Both the position numbers and the translations under genes were made by a program. From JBBRUG01 sp038247995 (lineage in GTDB: Bacteria; Chloroflexota; Chloroflexia; Chloroflexales; Chloroflexaceae), in NCBI GenBank assembly GCA_038247995.1, contig JBBRUG010000151.1, forward strand, positions 1-13,712: a stretch of 13,712 bases of DNA, in the 5' to 3' direction. Position 1 is the stretch's first letter. Every line of letters begins with the position of its first letter. Shown in pieces: positions 1 to 5,947 of the stretch. Below the pieces are notes generated by a model, which was not told the DNA's origin, searched no databases, and saw only the letters and a list, made by a program, of their open reading frames with translations.

Positions 1-2216
1 GCCACGCCCGCGCCTTCGCCACTGATGATGATCAGGCGGACGTTCTGCCGCATCCCGGCTTCTACAAGTTCAAGAAGGGCGGCGAATATCACGCCTTCAG
101 CCCGCAGGTGGTACACGCGCTGCACAAGGCCGTGCAGGGGCCGCACGCGCTCAACGGCGACAGCCACGGCCCGGATGTTTCCGCCGAGGGTTACGCTAAC
201 TACAGCGCCTACGCCCGCCTCGTCAACGAGCGTGTGCCCACCGAACCGCGCGATCTGCTCGATTTTATTGCGCCCGGCACGCCAATCTCAATCGACGAGG
301 TGGAGCCGATCGAGGCGATTGTGGCCCGCTTCTCGACGGCGGCAATGAGCCACGGCTCGACCAGTTCTGAAGCCCACGAGACGCTTTCCATCGCCATGAA
401 CCGCCTCGGCGCGATGGCCAACAGCGGCGAAGGCGGCGAGGCGCCCGAGCGCTATAAGGACGAGCGCAACAGCCGGATTAAGCAAGTGGCCTCAGGCCGC
501 TTCGGCGTAACGCAGGCCTACCTGGCCAGTGCCAGCGAACTCCAGATCAAAATGGCCCAGGGCGCCAAACCCGGCGAAGGCGGCCAACTCCCCGGCCATA
601 AAGTCAATGACGAGATCGCGCGCATTCGCCATACGGTGCCCGGCGTGGCCCTGATCAGCCCGCCGCCGCACCACGACATTTACAGCATCGAAGATCTGGC
701 GCAACTGATCTACGATCTCAAGCAGGCCAACCCGAACGCCCGCGTGTCGGTGAAACTGGTGGCGACGGCGGGGGTGGGCACAGTGGCTGCCGGTGTGGCC
801 AAGGGCTATGCCGACACGATCCTGATCAGCGGACACGCCGGCGGCACCGGCGCGTCGCCCCTGAGCAGCATTAAGAATGCCGGCATTCCCTGGGAGATCG
901 GCCTGGCCGAAACCCAACAGACGCTCATGCTCAACGGCATTCGGGATCGCGTGCGCCTGCGCGCCGATGGTGGCCTGAAAACCGGCCGCGATGTGGTGAT
1001 GGCCGCGCTGCTCGGCGCCGATGAGTTCTCCTTCGGCACGGCGGCACTCGTAGCTGAGGGCTGTATTATGGCTCGCGCCTGCCACAACAACACCTGTCCG
1101 GTGGGCATCGCCACCCAGCGCGCCGACCTGCGCGCCAAGTTCCCCGGCCAACCCGAGATGGTGATGAGCTTCTTCCGCTACCTGGCCCAGGAAGTGCGCG
1201 GCATCCTGGCCAGCCTCGGCTTGCGCTCGATCGACGAGGCGGTCGGCCGCACCGACATGCTGCGCCAACGCACCACCGGCCATCGCGGTGCCGACATGCT
1301 CGATCTGACGCCGATCCTCGCCGCAGCGCACATGCTGGAAGGCAACGCACGCCGCCACGGCGGCCAGCCGAACCGCTTGCCGGTGACGGAGAACCTGAAC
1401 GACAAGATTATGCATGACACGCGGGGCGCGCTCTCGGCGCGCGGCCCGGTGGAACTAAGTTACACCGTACGCAACCGCGATCGCTCGGTCGGCACGCGGC
1501 TCTCCGGCACGATCGGCCAGATCTACGGCGACAAAGGGCTGCCTACCGGCACGATCATTATTCGGCTCCAGGGCAGCGCCGGCCAGAGCTTCGGCGCCTT
1601 CAACGCGCCCGGCGTAACCATGCACCTCACCGGCGAGGCCAACGACTATGTCGGCAAAGGCATGGCCGGCGGCCTGATCACAATTGCGCCGGCTGGGCAG
1701 GCGCGCTTCGCGTGGCACGAAAATGTGATTGCCGGCAACACGCTGCTCTATGGCGCCACCGGCGGCGAGTTGTACGCAGCCGGGCAGGTCGGCGAGCGCT
1801 TTGCCGTGCGCAACAGCGGCGCAACAGCGGTGGTTGAGGGCGTCGGTGATCATGGCTGCGAGTATATGACTAGTGGTTCAGTCGTCATTCTCGGCGCAAC
1901 GGGGCGCAACTTCGGCGCGGGTATGACCGGCGGGGTCGCCTTTGTGCTCGACGAGATGAACAGCCTGGCGCAACGCTACAATGATCAGTTGATCGAACTG
2001 CAACCGCTTGCTTCACGCGACGAACCGCGGCTCCAGGCGCTGATTCGCCGCCACATGGAACTCACCGGCAGCCCGCGCGCCGCCGAGATCCTGGCGCGCT
2101 GGGAAGTCTACCGGCAGCACTTCCGCACCGTATTACCGCGTGAAGCCGTCGCCAAGATCGAATCGGCAACCGAAGGCACCGAGGAACGCGCCACCGCCGC
2201 CGCTCGGGCAGCATAA
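1..2216 (+). CDS. gltB: Glutamate synthase large subunit, C-terminal part (5' truncated by window edge)
   Basis: This is the ferredoxin- or NADPH-dependent glutamate synthase large chain, which makes two glutamates from glutamine and 2-oxoglutarate in ammonium assimilation. The frame is open from base 3, and conserved residues (for example GEYHAFSPQVVHALHK) lie before the GTG at 108, so the gene enters from the left and 108 is not its start. About 737 residues are visible, roughly half of the usual ~1500. The amidotransferase domain is outside the window. What is seen is the FMN-binding synthase (TIM-barrel) domain with SGHAGGTGASPLSSIKNAG and the LRADGGLKTGRDV stretch. The 3Fe-4S cysteines are at codons 1062, 1080 and 1095 (C-x5-C-x4-C). 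Then comes the C-terminal GXGXG beta-helix domain, with repeated glycine motifs around 1640-1960. The 3' end is intact (TAA at 2214-2216). It converges on the DUF1992 gene across a repeat-filled spacer. No sign of decay. Confidence 0.97.
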   Translation, partial: HARAFATDDDQADVLPHPGFYKFKKGGEYHAFSPQVVHALHKAVQGPHALNGDSHGPDVSAEGYANYSAYARLVNERVPTEPRDLLDFIAPGTPISIDEVEPIEAIVARFSTAAMSHGSTSSEAHETLSIAMNRLGAMANSGEGGEAPERYKDERNSRIKQVASGRFGVTQAYLASASELQIKMAQGAKPGEGGQLPGHKVNDEIARIRHTVPGVALISPPPHHDIYSIEDLAQLIYDLKQANPNARVSVKLVATAGVGTVAAGVAKGYADTILISGHAGGTGASPLSSIKNAGIPWEIGLAETQQTLMLNGIRDRVRLRADGGLKTGRDVVMAALLGADEFSFGTAALVAEGCIMARACHNNTCPVGIATQRADLRAKFPGQPEMVMSFFRYLAQEVRGILASLGLRSIDEAVGRTDMLRQRTTGHRGADMLDLTPILAAAHMLEGNARRHGGQPNRLPVTENLNDKIMHDTRGALSARGPVELSYTVRNRDRSVGTRLSGTIGQIYGDKGLPTGTIIIRLQGSAGQSFGAFNAPGVTMHLTGEANDYVGKGMAGGLITIAPAGQARFAWHENVIAGNTLLYGATGGELYAAGQVGERFAVRNSGATAVVEGVGDHGCEYMTSGSVVILGATGRNFGAGMTGGVAFVLDEMNSLAQRYNDQLIELQPLASRDEPRLQALIRRHMELTGSPRAAEILARWEVYRQHFRTVLPREAVAKIESATEGTEERATAAARAA

Positions 2217-2220
2217 TCGG

Positions 2221-2455
2221 CCCCGCCACGATCGCCTCCTGCCGCCCCGCCCCCGTACGGGCGACCCTCGTGGTCGCCCAGGGCAGCCACACGGGGCTGC
2301 CCCTACAGCCCCCTACACGCGCCCCGCCGCAATCCGCCGCGCCCCGCCACGATCGCCCCCTGCCGCCCCGGCCCGTACGGGCGACCCTCGTGGTCGCCCA
2401 GGGCAGCCACACGGGGTGCCCCTACAGCCCCGCCGCAATCCGCCGCGCGCCCTGC
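2221..2455. repeat. Two tandem copies of a ~120-bp GC-rich double-hairpin repeat
   Basis: The gltB/DUF1992 spacer is almost wholly two near-identical units, about 2221-2341 and 2342-2455. Each carries two adjacent stem-loops. In copy 1, GGGCGACC (2259-2266) pairs with GGTCGCCC (2272-2279), and GGGCAGCC (2281-2288) pairs with GGCTGCCC (2295-2302). Copy 2 repeats this at 2379-2399 and 2401-2421, but lacks one C in the second 3' arm, which weakens that stem. Long open frames cross the repeat on both strands with repetitive translations, and these are spurious. From general knowledge, similar GGTCGCCC/GGGCAGCC modules are scattered between genes in Chloroflexota genomes. They may act as bidirectional 3'-end structures between convergent genes, but no T-tract follows the stems. 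Confidence 0.85.
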
Positions 2456-2469
2456 CGCCCTGCCACCCA

Positions 2470-2940
2470 TCACCCCAATTTCTTCAGCTCCTGCTCGATT
2501 ATCAGCAGCGGCAACTGGCCCACGGCCGGCGGCGCGATCAGATTGAACGTACTGATCTGCTTATTCAGATCGCGCAGCTTGGCGGCATATTCCTCACGCG
2601 CTACAGCCCGCTGCTGCGAACCAAGCCGCTCCCAACGTGCATTCGTTTGGGTTAACCAGGGCGCGAGAGCCGCCTGTTCGGCACGAATTGTCTGCTGGAG
2701 CTCGATCCAAGGCGGCGCTACACCCGCATTCTTCAGCATACGAAAGCCAGCGCGCAACTCTTCGGGCACGTGCTGATCGTCGTCGAGCTTCAATGGCTGA
2801 CCGGCGCCGGCCAGATTGGCCAATTGCCCGGCTTCCTCAGCAGCACGCACCTGCTGGTCGATCAGACTCTCGAAATTGCGCAACGAAACACGCCGCAGCG
2901 GATGATCGTCGCGTTCCTGGCCCGAATCTTGCTCTGTCAC
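2470..2940 (-). CDS. DUF1992 family protein (DnaJ homologue subfamily C member 28-like conserved domain)
   Basis: A 156-aa soluble protein with no signal peptide or membrane segment. Residues ~20-82 match the DUF1992 pattern: an N-terminal helix (SLIDQQVRAAEEAGQL), then a small loop with GAGQPLKLDDD, then VPEELRAGFRMLKNAGVAPP. The remainder is charged and helical, ending with the family's FNLI-PP stretch (residues ~132-137). The start is GTG at 2940. It is preceded on the minus strand by a strong Shine-Dalgarno, AAGGAGA (2955-2949), eight bases away, which fixes the start. The domain occurs alone in bacteria and next to a J-domain in eukaryotic DNAJC28. Its biochemical role is not established, and nothing here adds one. 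It is transcribed convergently with gltB and divergently from the glycan cluster, so it is probably monocistronic. Confidence 0.9.
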   Translation of the reverse strand: MTEQDSGQERDDHPLRRVSLRNFESLIDQQVRAAEEAGQLANLAGAGQPLKLDDDQHVPEELRAGFRMLKNAGVAPPWIELQQTIRAEQAALAPWLTQTNARWERLGSQQRAVAREEYAAKLRDLNKQISTFNLIAPPAVGQLPLLIIEQELKKLG

Positions 2941-2969
2941 GATATAGATCTCCTTATCAGCAAAATGTC

Positions 2970-2998
2970 AGCTTAGACATTGTACGAAGTGCTGTCAA
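2970..2998 (-). promoter_or_regulatory. Candidate promoter of the DUF1992 gene
   Basis: On the minus strand a perfect TTGACA (2998-2993) is followed 17 bases later by TAAGCT (2975-2970), a weak -10. A better -10 hexamer, TACAAT (2984-2979), lies only 8 bases from the TTGACA, so the two cannot be paired. Either choice gives a short leader before the Shine-Dalgarno at 2955-2949. The -35 is convincing; the -10 assignment is uncertain. Confidence 0.4.
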
Positions 2999-3079
2999 CC
3001 AGCCTCCTTTATGGTAGGATAGGTTGCTCGCAACGCCGTGAGTAACCTGTTTACCCTCGTTTTCATTCGGCCGTAAGAG

Positions 3080-3108
3080 TTGATTGTCTGCCTGGGATAT
3101 GTGATTAT
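3080..3108 (+). promoter_or_regulatory. Candidate promoter upstream of the 43-aa ORF
   Basis: TTGATT (3080-3085) and GATTAT (3103-3108) are separated by 17 bases and match four of six consensus positions or better. They lie in an AT-rich stretch 24 bases before the ATG at 3132. This placement supports expression of the small ORF. Confidence 0.35.
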
Positions 3109-3131
3109 GTTAACTAACTAGGGATGGTTTC

Positions 3132-3263
3132 ATGCTCTGGCTAAGCCTGCTTGTCCTAATGCTTCTCGTTGCCGCAGCGCCGGTACTACCACTCCTCCTC
3201 GAATATCGCCAACACGCTGCCGCAGGCTCAGATAGCGCCGATCCTCGCACCGATCACGTGTAA
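3132..3263 (+). CDS. Probable small single-pass membrane peptide, 43 aa
   Basis: ATG at 3132 opens a 43-codon frame ending with TAA at 3261-3263. Residues 1-24 form one uninterrupted hydrophobic helix (MLWLSLLVLMLLVAAAPVLP and onward). A polar tail of about 19 residues follows, rich in A, D, S and H and ending in RTDHV. No cleavage site is obvious, so the peptide is probably an N-terminal membrane anchor with a short soluble tail. The only Shine-Dalgarno-like sequence is a weak AGGGATGG about 5 bases upstream. A promoter-like pair precedes it at 3080-3108. It is not part of the sugar-transferase frame and sits just before the glycan cluster on the same strand. I recognise no family. It may be a genuine accessory membrane peptide or a chance hydrophobic ORF. 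Confidence 0.5.
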   Translation: MLWLSLLVLMLLVAAAPVLPLLLEYRQHAAAGSDSADPRTDHV

Positions 3264-3335
3264 TACTCCTTTGTTCACGCCTTGGCTTCGCTCGCTCACG
3301 GCTTATGCTCGCATCGTACTCTAGATTGTGGGTTG

Positions 3336-3344
3336 TGGTACAAT
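3336..3344 (+). promoter_or_regulatory. Extended -10 element before the sugar-transferase gene
   Basis: TGG directly followed by TACAAT (3339-3344) matches an extended -10 (TGn plus hexamer). No recognisable -35 lies 16-18 bases upstream, which fits an extended -10 promoter. Transcription would begin near 3351, giving a leader of about 40 bases before ATG 3391. Confidence 0.4.
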
Positions 3345-3366
3345 CCGCGATTATTGTGGTGTGAAT

Positions 3367-3380
3367 GCGCTCAGGAGCGC
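3367..3380 (+). promoter_or_regulatory. Leader stem-loop immediately 5' of the sugar-transferase RBS
   Basis: GCGCT (3367-3371) pairs with AGCGC (3376-3380) across a CAGG loop. The Shine-Dalgarno GGAG (3382-3385) begins two bases after the stem, and ATG 3391 follows five bases later. This hairpin-then-RBS arrangement recurs through the cluster. Confidence 0.4.
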
Positions 3381-3390
3381 CGGAGAGCAT

Positions 3391-4902
3391 ATGGATCGTA
3401 GCCTGCCCTCCAGTGTTGGGCCAACGTTGAGTGTTGATCCGCAAGGCCGCCTTGTTCGTCGCGACCGCCGGATCATCACGATTGGCCTTTTCATTGTAGA
3501 TCAGCTTCTAATCTTTGTGGGCTTTGCTTGCGCCTACTGGATGCGCTATGAGGCTGATTGGCCTGACCCTTTACGTCAGGTTATCTTTGAGGTAGCGACC
3601 CAGAATTATGTCTCGCTACCGGCCTTTTTTCCAGTCATCGCCGCGTTAATGAGCTACCTTGGCATTAGCTTTGCCGCCCGCGGTCTTTACCGCGATGCCA
3701 GCCGCACCAGTTTTCTCGATCAACTCGGCATCATTGTCAATGTTGTGCTTACCGGCATCGCCCTGCTGATCGTCTTTGTCTTCCTCTTTCGACCCTTCTA
3801 CTTCTCACGCTTGATCTTCGCCTTTGCCGGGGCGAATATTATTGTTCTGCTCAGCCTGTTCCGTCTGCTGATCGCCGGTGTACGCCATTGGCGCTGGAGC
3901 AATGGCATCGGTCGCGAGCGGGTGCTGGTGGTGGGCGGCACCGGGTTGGGGCAACAGGTGATGAACGGCATCGCCGCCTCACCGGGGTTGGGTTACACGC
4001 TAGCCGGTTACCTCGACGACCGACTGATCGTCAATGGCGAGCGCGATCCGCAGATCTATCGGCACCTGGGCAGCCTGGGCGATCTCCCCGCTACGATCCG
4101 CGCACAACGGGTACAGCAGGTGATCCTGGCCCTCCCGTTTTGGGAACAAGGCCGCCTGCCCGAACTGGTGGCGATCTGCCGCGCACAAGGGGTTGGCTTC
4201 CAGGTTGCGCCCGACTTCTACCAACTGAGCTTTGATCGCGTCGATATGCTTCAGCTTAGCGGCGTACCACTGTTGCGGCCCAAGGAGATCCGGCTTACCG
4301 GCGTCAACCTGGCGTTTAAGCGTGTGCTTGATGTAGCCGTTGTGCTGCTTACTGCGCCATTCACGCTGTTGCTCGCCCTGCTGATTGCGCTGCTCATCCG
4401 CTTCGACTCGCCGGGGCCGATCCTCTTTCGTCAGCGGCGGGTCGGCAAAAAAGGCCAACCGTTTGTCTGCTTGAAATTCCGCACGATGATCCCCGATGCC
4501 GAGGAGCGCAAAGCCGAACTCGCTGCGCATAATGAAGCTGACGGGCCGCTCTTTAAGATCCGCGCCGATCCGCGGATCACCCGCATCGGACGCTGGCTGC
4601 GCCGCCGCAGCCTCGATGAACTGCCCCAACTGATCAATGTTTTACGTGGCGAGATGAGCCTGATCGGCCCACGGCCGGCACTTATTGAAGAGGTCGCCCG
4701 CTACGAACCCTGGCACCATCGCCGCCTGGAGGTACAACCCGGTTGCGCAGGGCTGGCCCAGGCGCTCGGGCGCAGCGACATCGCCTTTGATGAACAGGTA
4801 CGCCTCGATATTTATTACGCCGAAAACTGGTCGTTAGGCATGGATGTGCGCGTTTTGCTGATGATCATTCCGGTCGTGATCAGTGGGCGTGGCGCCTATT
4901 AA
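3391..4902 (+). CDS. Polyprenyl-phosphate hexose-1-phosphate transferase (WbaP/WcaJ-type exopolysaccharide initiating enzyme)
   Basis: It would transfer a sugar-1-phosphate from a UDP-sugar to polyprenyl phosphate, the first membrane step of O-antigen, capsule or exopolysaccharide assembly. The 503-aa protein has four N-terminal membrane helices (~28-50, 74-96, 110-133, 138-163). A CoA_binding_3/Rossmann-like domain follows, starting at RVLVVGGTGLGQQ (177-189). The C-terminal bacterial sugar-transferase domain begins at FKRVLDV (309-315) with its re-entrant helix. It then shows GPILFRQRRVGKKGQPFVCL, KFRTM (362-366), an acidic D369/E371/E372 stretch where the catalytic Asp-Glu dyad is expected, and RRRSLDELPQLINVLRGEMS then LIGPRP. 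Length and order are normal for the long form. I chose ATG 3391 over GTG 3328 and GTG 3361 because it alone has a Shine-Dalgarno (GGAG, 3382-3385). The donor sugar (Glc, Gal or other) cannot be read from sequence. Confidence 0.95.
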   Translation: MDRSLPSSVGPTLSVDPQGRLVRRDRRIITIGLFIVDQLLIFVGFACAYWMRYEADWPDPLRQVIFEVATQNYVSLPAFFPVIAALMSYLGISFAARGLYRDASRTSFLDQLGIIVNVVLTGIALLIVFVFLFRPFYFSRLIFAFAGANIIVLLSLFRLLIAGVRHWRWSNGIGRERVLVVGGTGLGQQVMNGIAASPGLGYTLAGYLDDRLIVNGERDPQIYRHLGSLGDLPATIRAQRVQQVILALPFWEQGRLPELVAICRAQGVGFQVAPDFYQLSFDRVDMLQLSGVPLLRPKEIRLTGVNLAFKRVLDVAVVLLTAPFTLLLALLIALLIRFDSPGPILFRQRRVGKKGQPFVCLKFRTMIPDAEERKAELAAHNEADGPLFKIRADPRITRIGRWLRRRSLDELPQLINVLRGEMSLIGPRPALIEEVARYEPWHHRRLEVQPGCAGLAQALGRSDIAFDEQVRLDIYYAENWSLGMDVRVLLMIIPVVISGRGAY

Positions 4903-4914
4903 CCTAATATCGGC

Positions 4915-4920
4915 TACAAT
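4915..4920 (+). promoter_or_regulatory. Possible -10 hexamer (TACAAT) in the sugar transferase/epimerase gap
   Basis: TACAAT at 4915-4920 is the same hexamer seen before the sugar transferase (3339) and the flippase-like gene (7705). No matching -35 was found. If active, it would start a transcript whose leader begins with the hairpins at 4923-4977. Confidence 0.25.
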
Positions 4921-4922
4921 AG

Positions 4923-4977
4923 CGATCTGCGGCGCATTGGCGCTGTTGCAGATCGATTTGCGGCCATGTTTGCCGCA
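4923..4977 (+). promoter_or_regulatory. Two consecutive stem-loops in the leader of the epimerase gene
   Basis: CGATCTGC (4923-4930) pairs perfectly with GCAGATCG (4948-4955) over a 17-base loop that itself contains GCGC/GCGC. The next stem is TGCGGC (4959-4964) with GCCGCA (4972-4977), ending three bases before the Shine-Dalgarno GGGAGA (4981-4986). No T-tract follows, so this is not a standard intrinsic terminator. It may be a processing, attenuation or RNA-stability structure between two co-directional genes. Confidence 0.5.
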
Positions 4978-4995
4978 GCAGGGAGACAACCATTT

Positions 4996-5946
4996 ATGCG
5001 CGTGCTTATTACGGGCGGCGCCGGCTTTCTTGGCTCACATCTCTGTGATCGCTTTCTCGCCGAGGGCCACACGGTGATTGCGATGGACAATCTAATCACC
5101 GGCGATACAAACAATATTGCCCATCTGGCCGGGAACGAACGCTTTACATTCATCAAACACGACGTTACGAATTACATCTATATCGATGGCCCGCTTGATG
5201 CGATTCTCCACTTTGCCTCACCTGCTTCACCGATCGATTATCTTGAGTTGCCAATTCAAACCTTGAAGGTTGGTGCGCTGGGCACGCACAAGGCGCTCGG
5301 CCTCGCCAAAGATAAAGGCGCCCGCTTCCTACTCGCTTCTACCTCCGAAGTTTACGGCGATCCGCAGGTGCATCCCCAGCCGGAAACCTACTATGGTCAC
5401 GTCAACCCGGTCGGCCCGCGCGGCGTCTACGATGAAGCTAAGCGCTTCGCCGAGGCGATAACGATGGCCTACCATACCCATCATGGCGTTGCCACGCGCA
5501 TCGTGCGTATTTTTAACACCTATGGCCCGCGCATGCGCTTACGCGATGGCCGGGTAGTGCCCAACTTTATTCAGCAGGCTCTGCGCGGCGAACCGCTCAC
5601 GCTGTACGGCGACGGTATGCAGACGCGCTCGTTTCAGTATGTGAACGATCTGGTGGAAGGGGTCTATCGCCTGCTGCACTCCGACGAAGTTGAGCCAGTC
5701 AACATCGGCAACCCCGGCGAGTTTACGATCAAGGGTTTTGCCGAAGCAATTAACCGCCTCACCGGCAACCAGGCCGGCGTGATCTATAAAGATTTGCGCA
5801 CCAAAGATGATCCGCAGGTGCGCCAGCCCGACATCCGCAAGGCAAAGGCCATCCTCAAATGGGAGCCGGTCGTTGACGTTGAGTCCGGGCTCCAGCAGAC
5901 GATCCCCTGGTTCCGTGACGAGTTAGTGCGGCGGGGCGAACTGTAG
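4996..5946 (+). CDS. NAD-dependent epimerase/dehydratase, UDP-glucuronate decarboxylase (UDP-xylose synthase) type
   Basis: This extended short-chain dehydrogenase most likely converts UDP-glucuronate to UDP-xylose through a 4-keto intermediate, supplying a pentose donor. The 316-aa protein has the NAD motif GGAGFLG (residues 7-13) and D31 for the adenosine ribose. The family signature HFASPASPIDY (72-82) is followed by the QTLKVGALGT stretch, and the active site STSEVYGDP (115-123) carries E118. The catalytic Y145-x3-K149 sits in GVYDEAK. HFASPASP, the conserved TLKVG-LGT stretch and GPRGVYDEAKR are characteristic of UXS rather than of GalE or RmlB. ATG 4996 is preceded by GGGAGA nine bases upstream and begins directly at the beta-strand of the Rossmann fold. 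The in-frame ATG 4966 would add ten atypical residues. One base separates its stop from the next ORF, implying coupling. The exact reaction is inferred from family resemblance. Confidence 0.9.
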   Translation: MRVLITGGAGFLGSHLCDRFLAEGHTVIAMDNLITGDTNNIAHLAGNERFTFIKHDVTNYIYIDGPLDAILHFASPASPIDYLELPIQTLKVGALGTHKALGLAKDKGARFLLASTSEVYGDPQVHPQPETYYGHVNPVGPRGVYDEAKRFAEAITMAYHTHHGVATRIVRIFNTYGPRMRLRDGRVVPNFIQQALRGEPLTLYGDGMQTRSFQYVNDLVEGVYRLLHSDEVEPVNIGNPGEFTIKGFAEAINRLTGNQAGVIYKDLRTKDDPQVRQPDIRKAKAILKWEPVVDVESGLQQTIPWFRDELVRRGEL

Positions 5947-5947
5947 C

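Larger units (their letters stand above)
2941..3390. other. 450-bp divergent intergenic region (contents described)
   Basis: This separates the minus-strand DUF1992 gene from the plus-strand glycan cluster. It holds the DUF1992 promoter and Shine-Dalgarno (2949-2998), a promoter-like pair at 3080-3108, a probable 43-codon membrane-peptide gene (3132-3263), an extended -10 element (3336-3344) and a leader stem-loop (3367-3380) before the sugar-transferase start at 3391. Base composition is visibly more AT-rich than the flanking genes, especially 2941-3130, as expected for a promoter region. A small symmetric element at 3040-3052 (GTAA..TTAC) could be an operator half-site pair, but it is too weak to call. 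No tRNA-like or riboswitch-like structure was recognised. Confidence 0.6.

Noticed and set aside
108..110. GTG at 108 as the start of gltB
   Set aside because: The same frame is open to base 3 and encodes conserved glutamate-synthase residues before 108, so the gene is simply cut by the window edge.
492..1415. 307-codon open frame antisense to gltB
   Set aside because: It lies opposite the conserved FMN domain of gltB and its translation is low-complexity Ala/His/Gly-rich sequence. GC-rich codon use keeps the antisense frame open. No RBS or family match.
2062..2776. Several overlapping ORFs across the gltB/DUF1992 spacer on both strands
   Set aside because: Their translations are products of the tandem hairpin repeat (for example recurring GDPRGRPGQPHG and WLPWATTRVARTG) or run antisense to the DUF1992 gene.
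3264..3330. Terminator or small RNA after the 43-aa ORF
   Set aside because: I looked for a stem followed by T residues and found only partial GCTCGC/GAGCG-type direct similarities, with no stable hairpin or T-tract.
4000..4629. 209-codon minus-strand ORF in the sugar-transferase gene
   Set aside because: Fully antisense to the most conserved region of a clear phosphoglycosyltransferase; no independent evidence.
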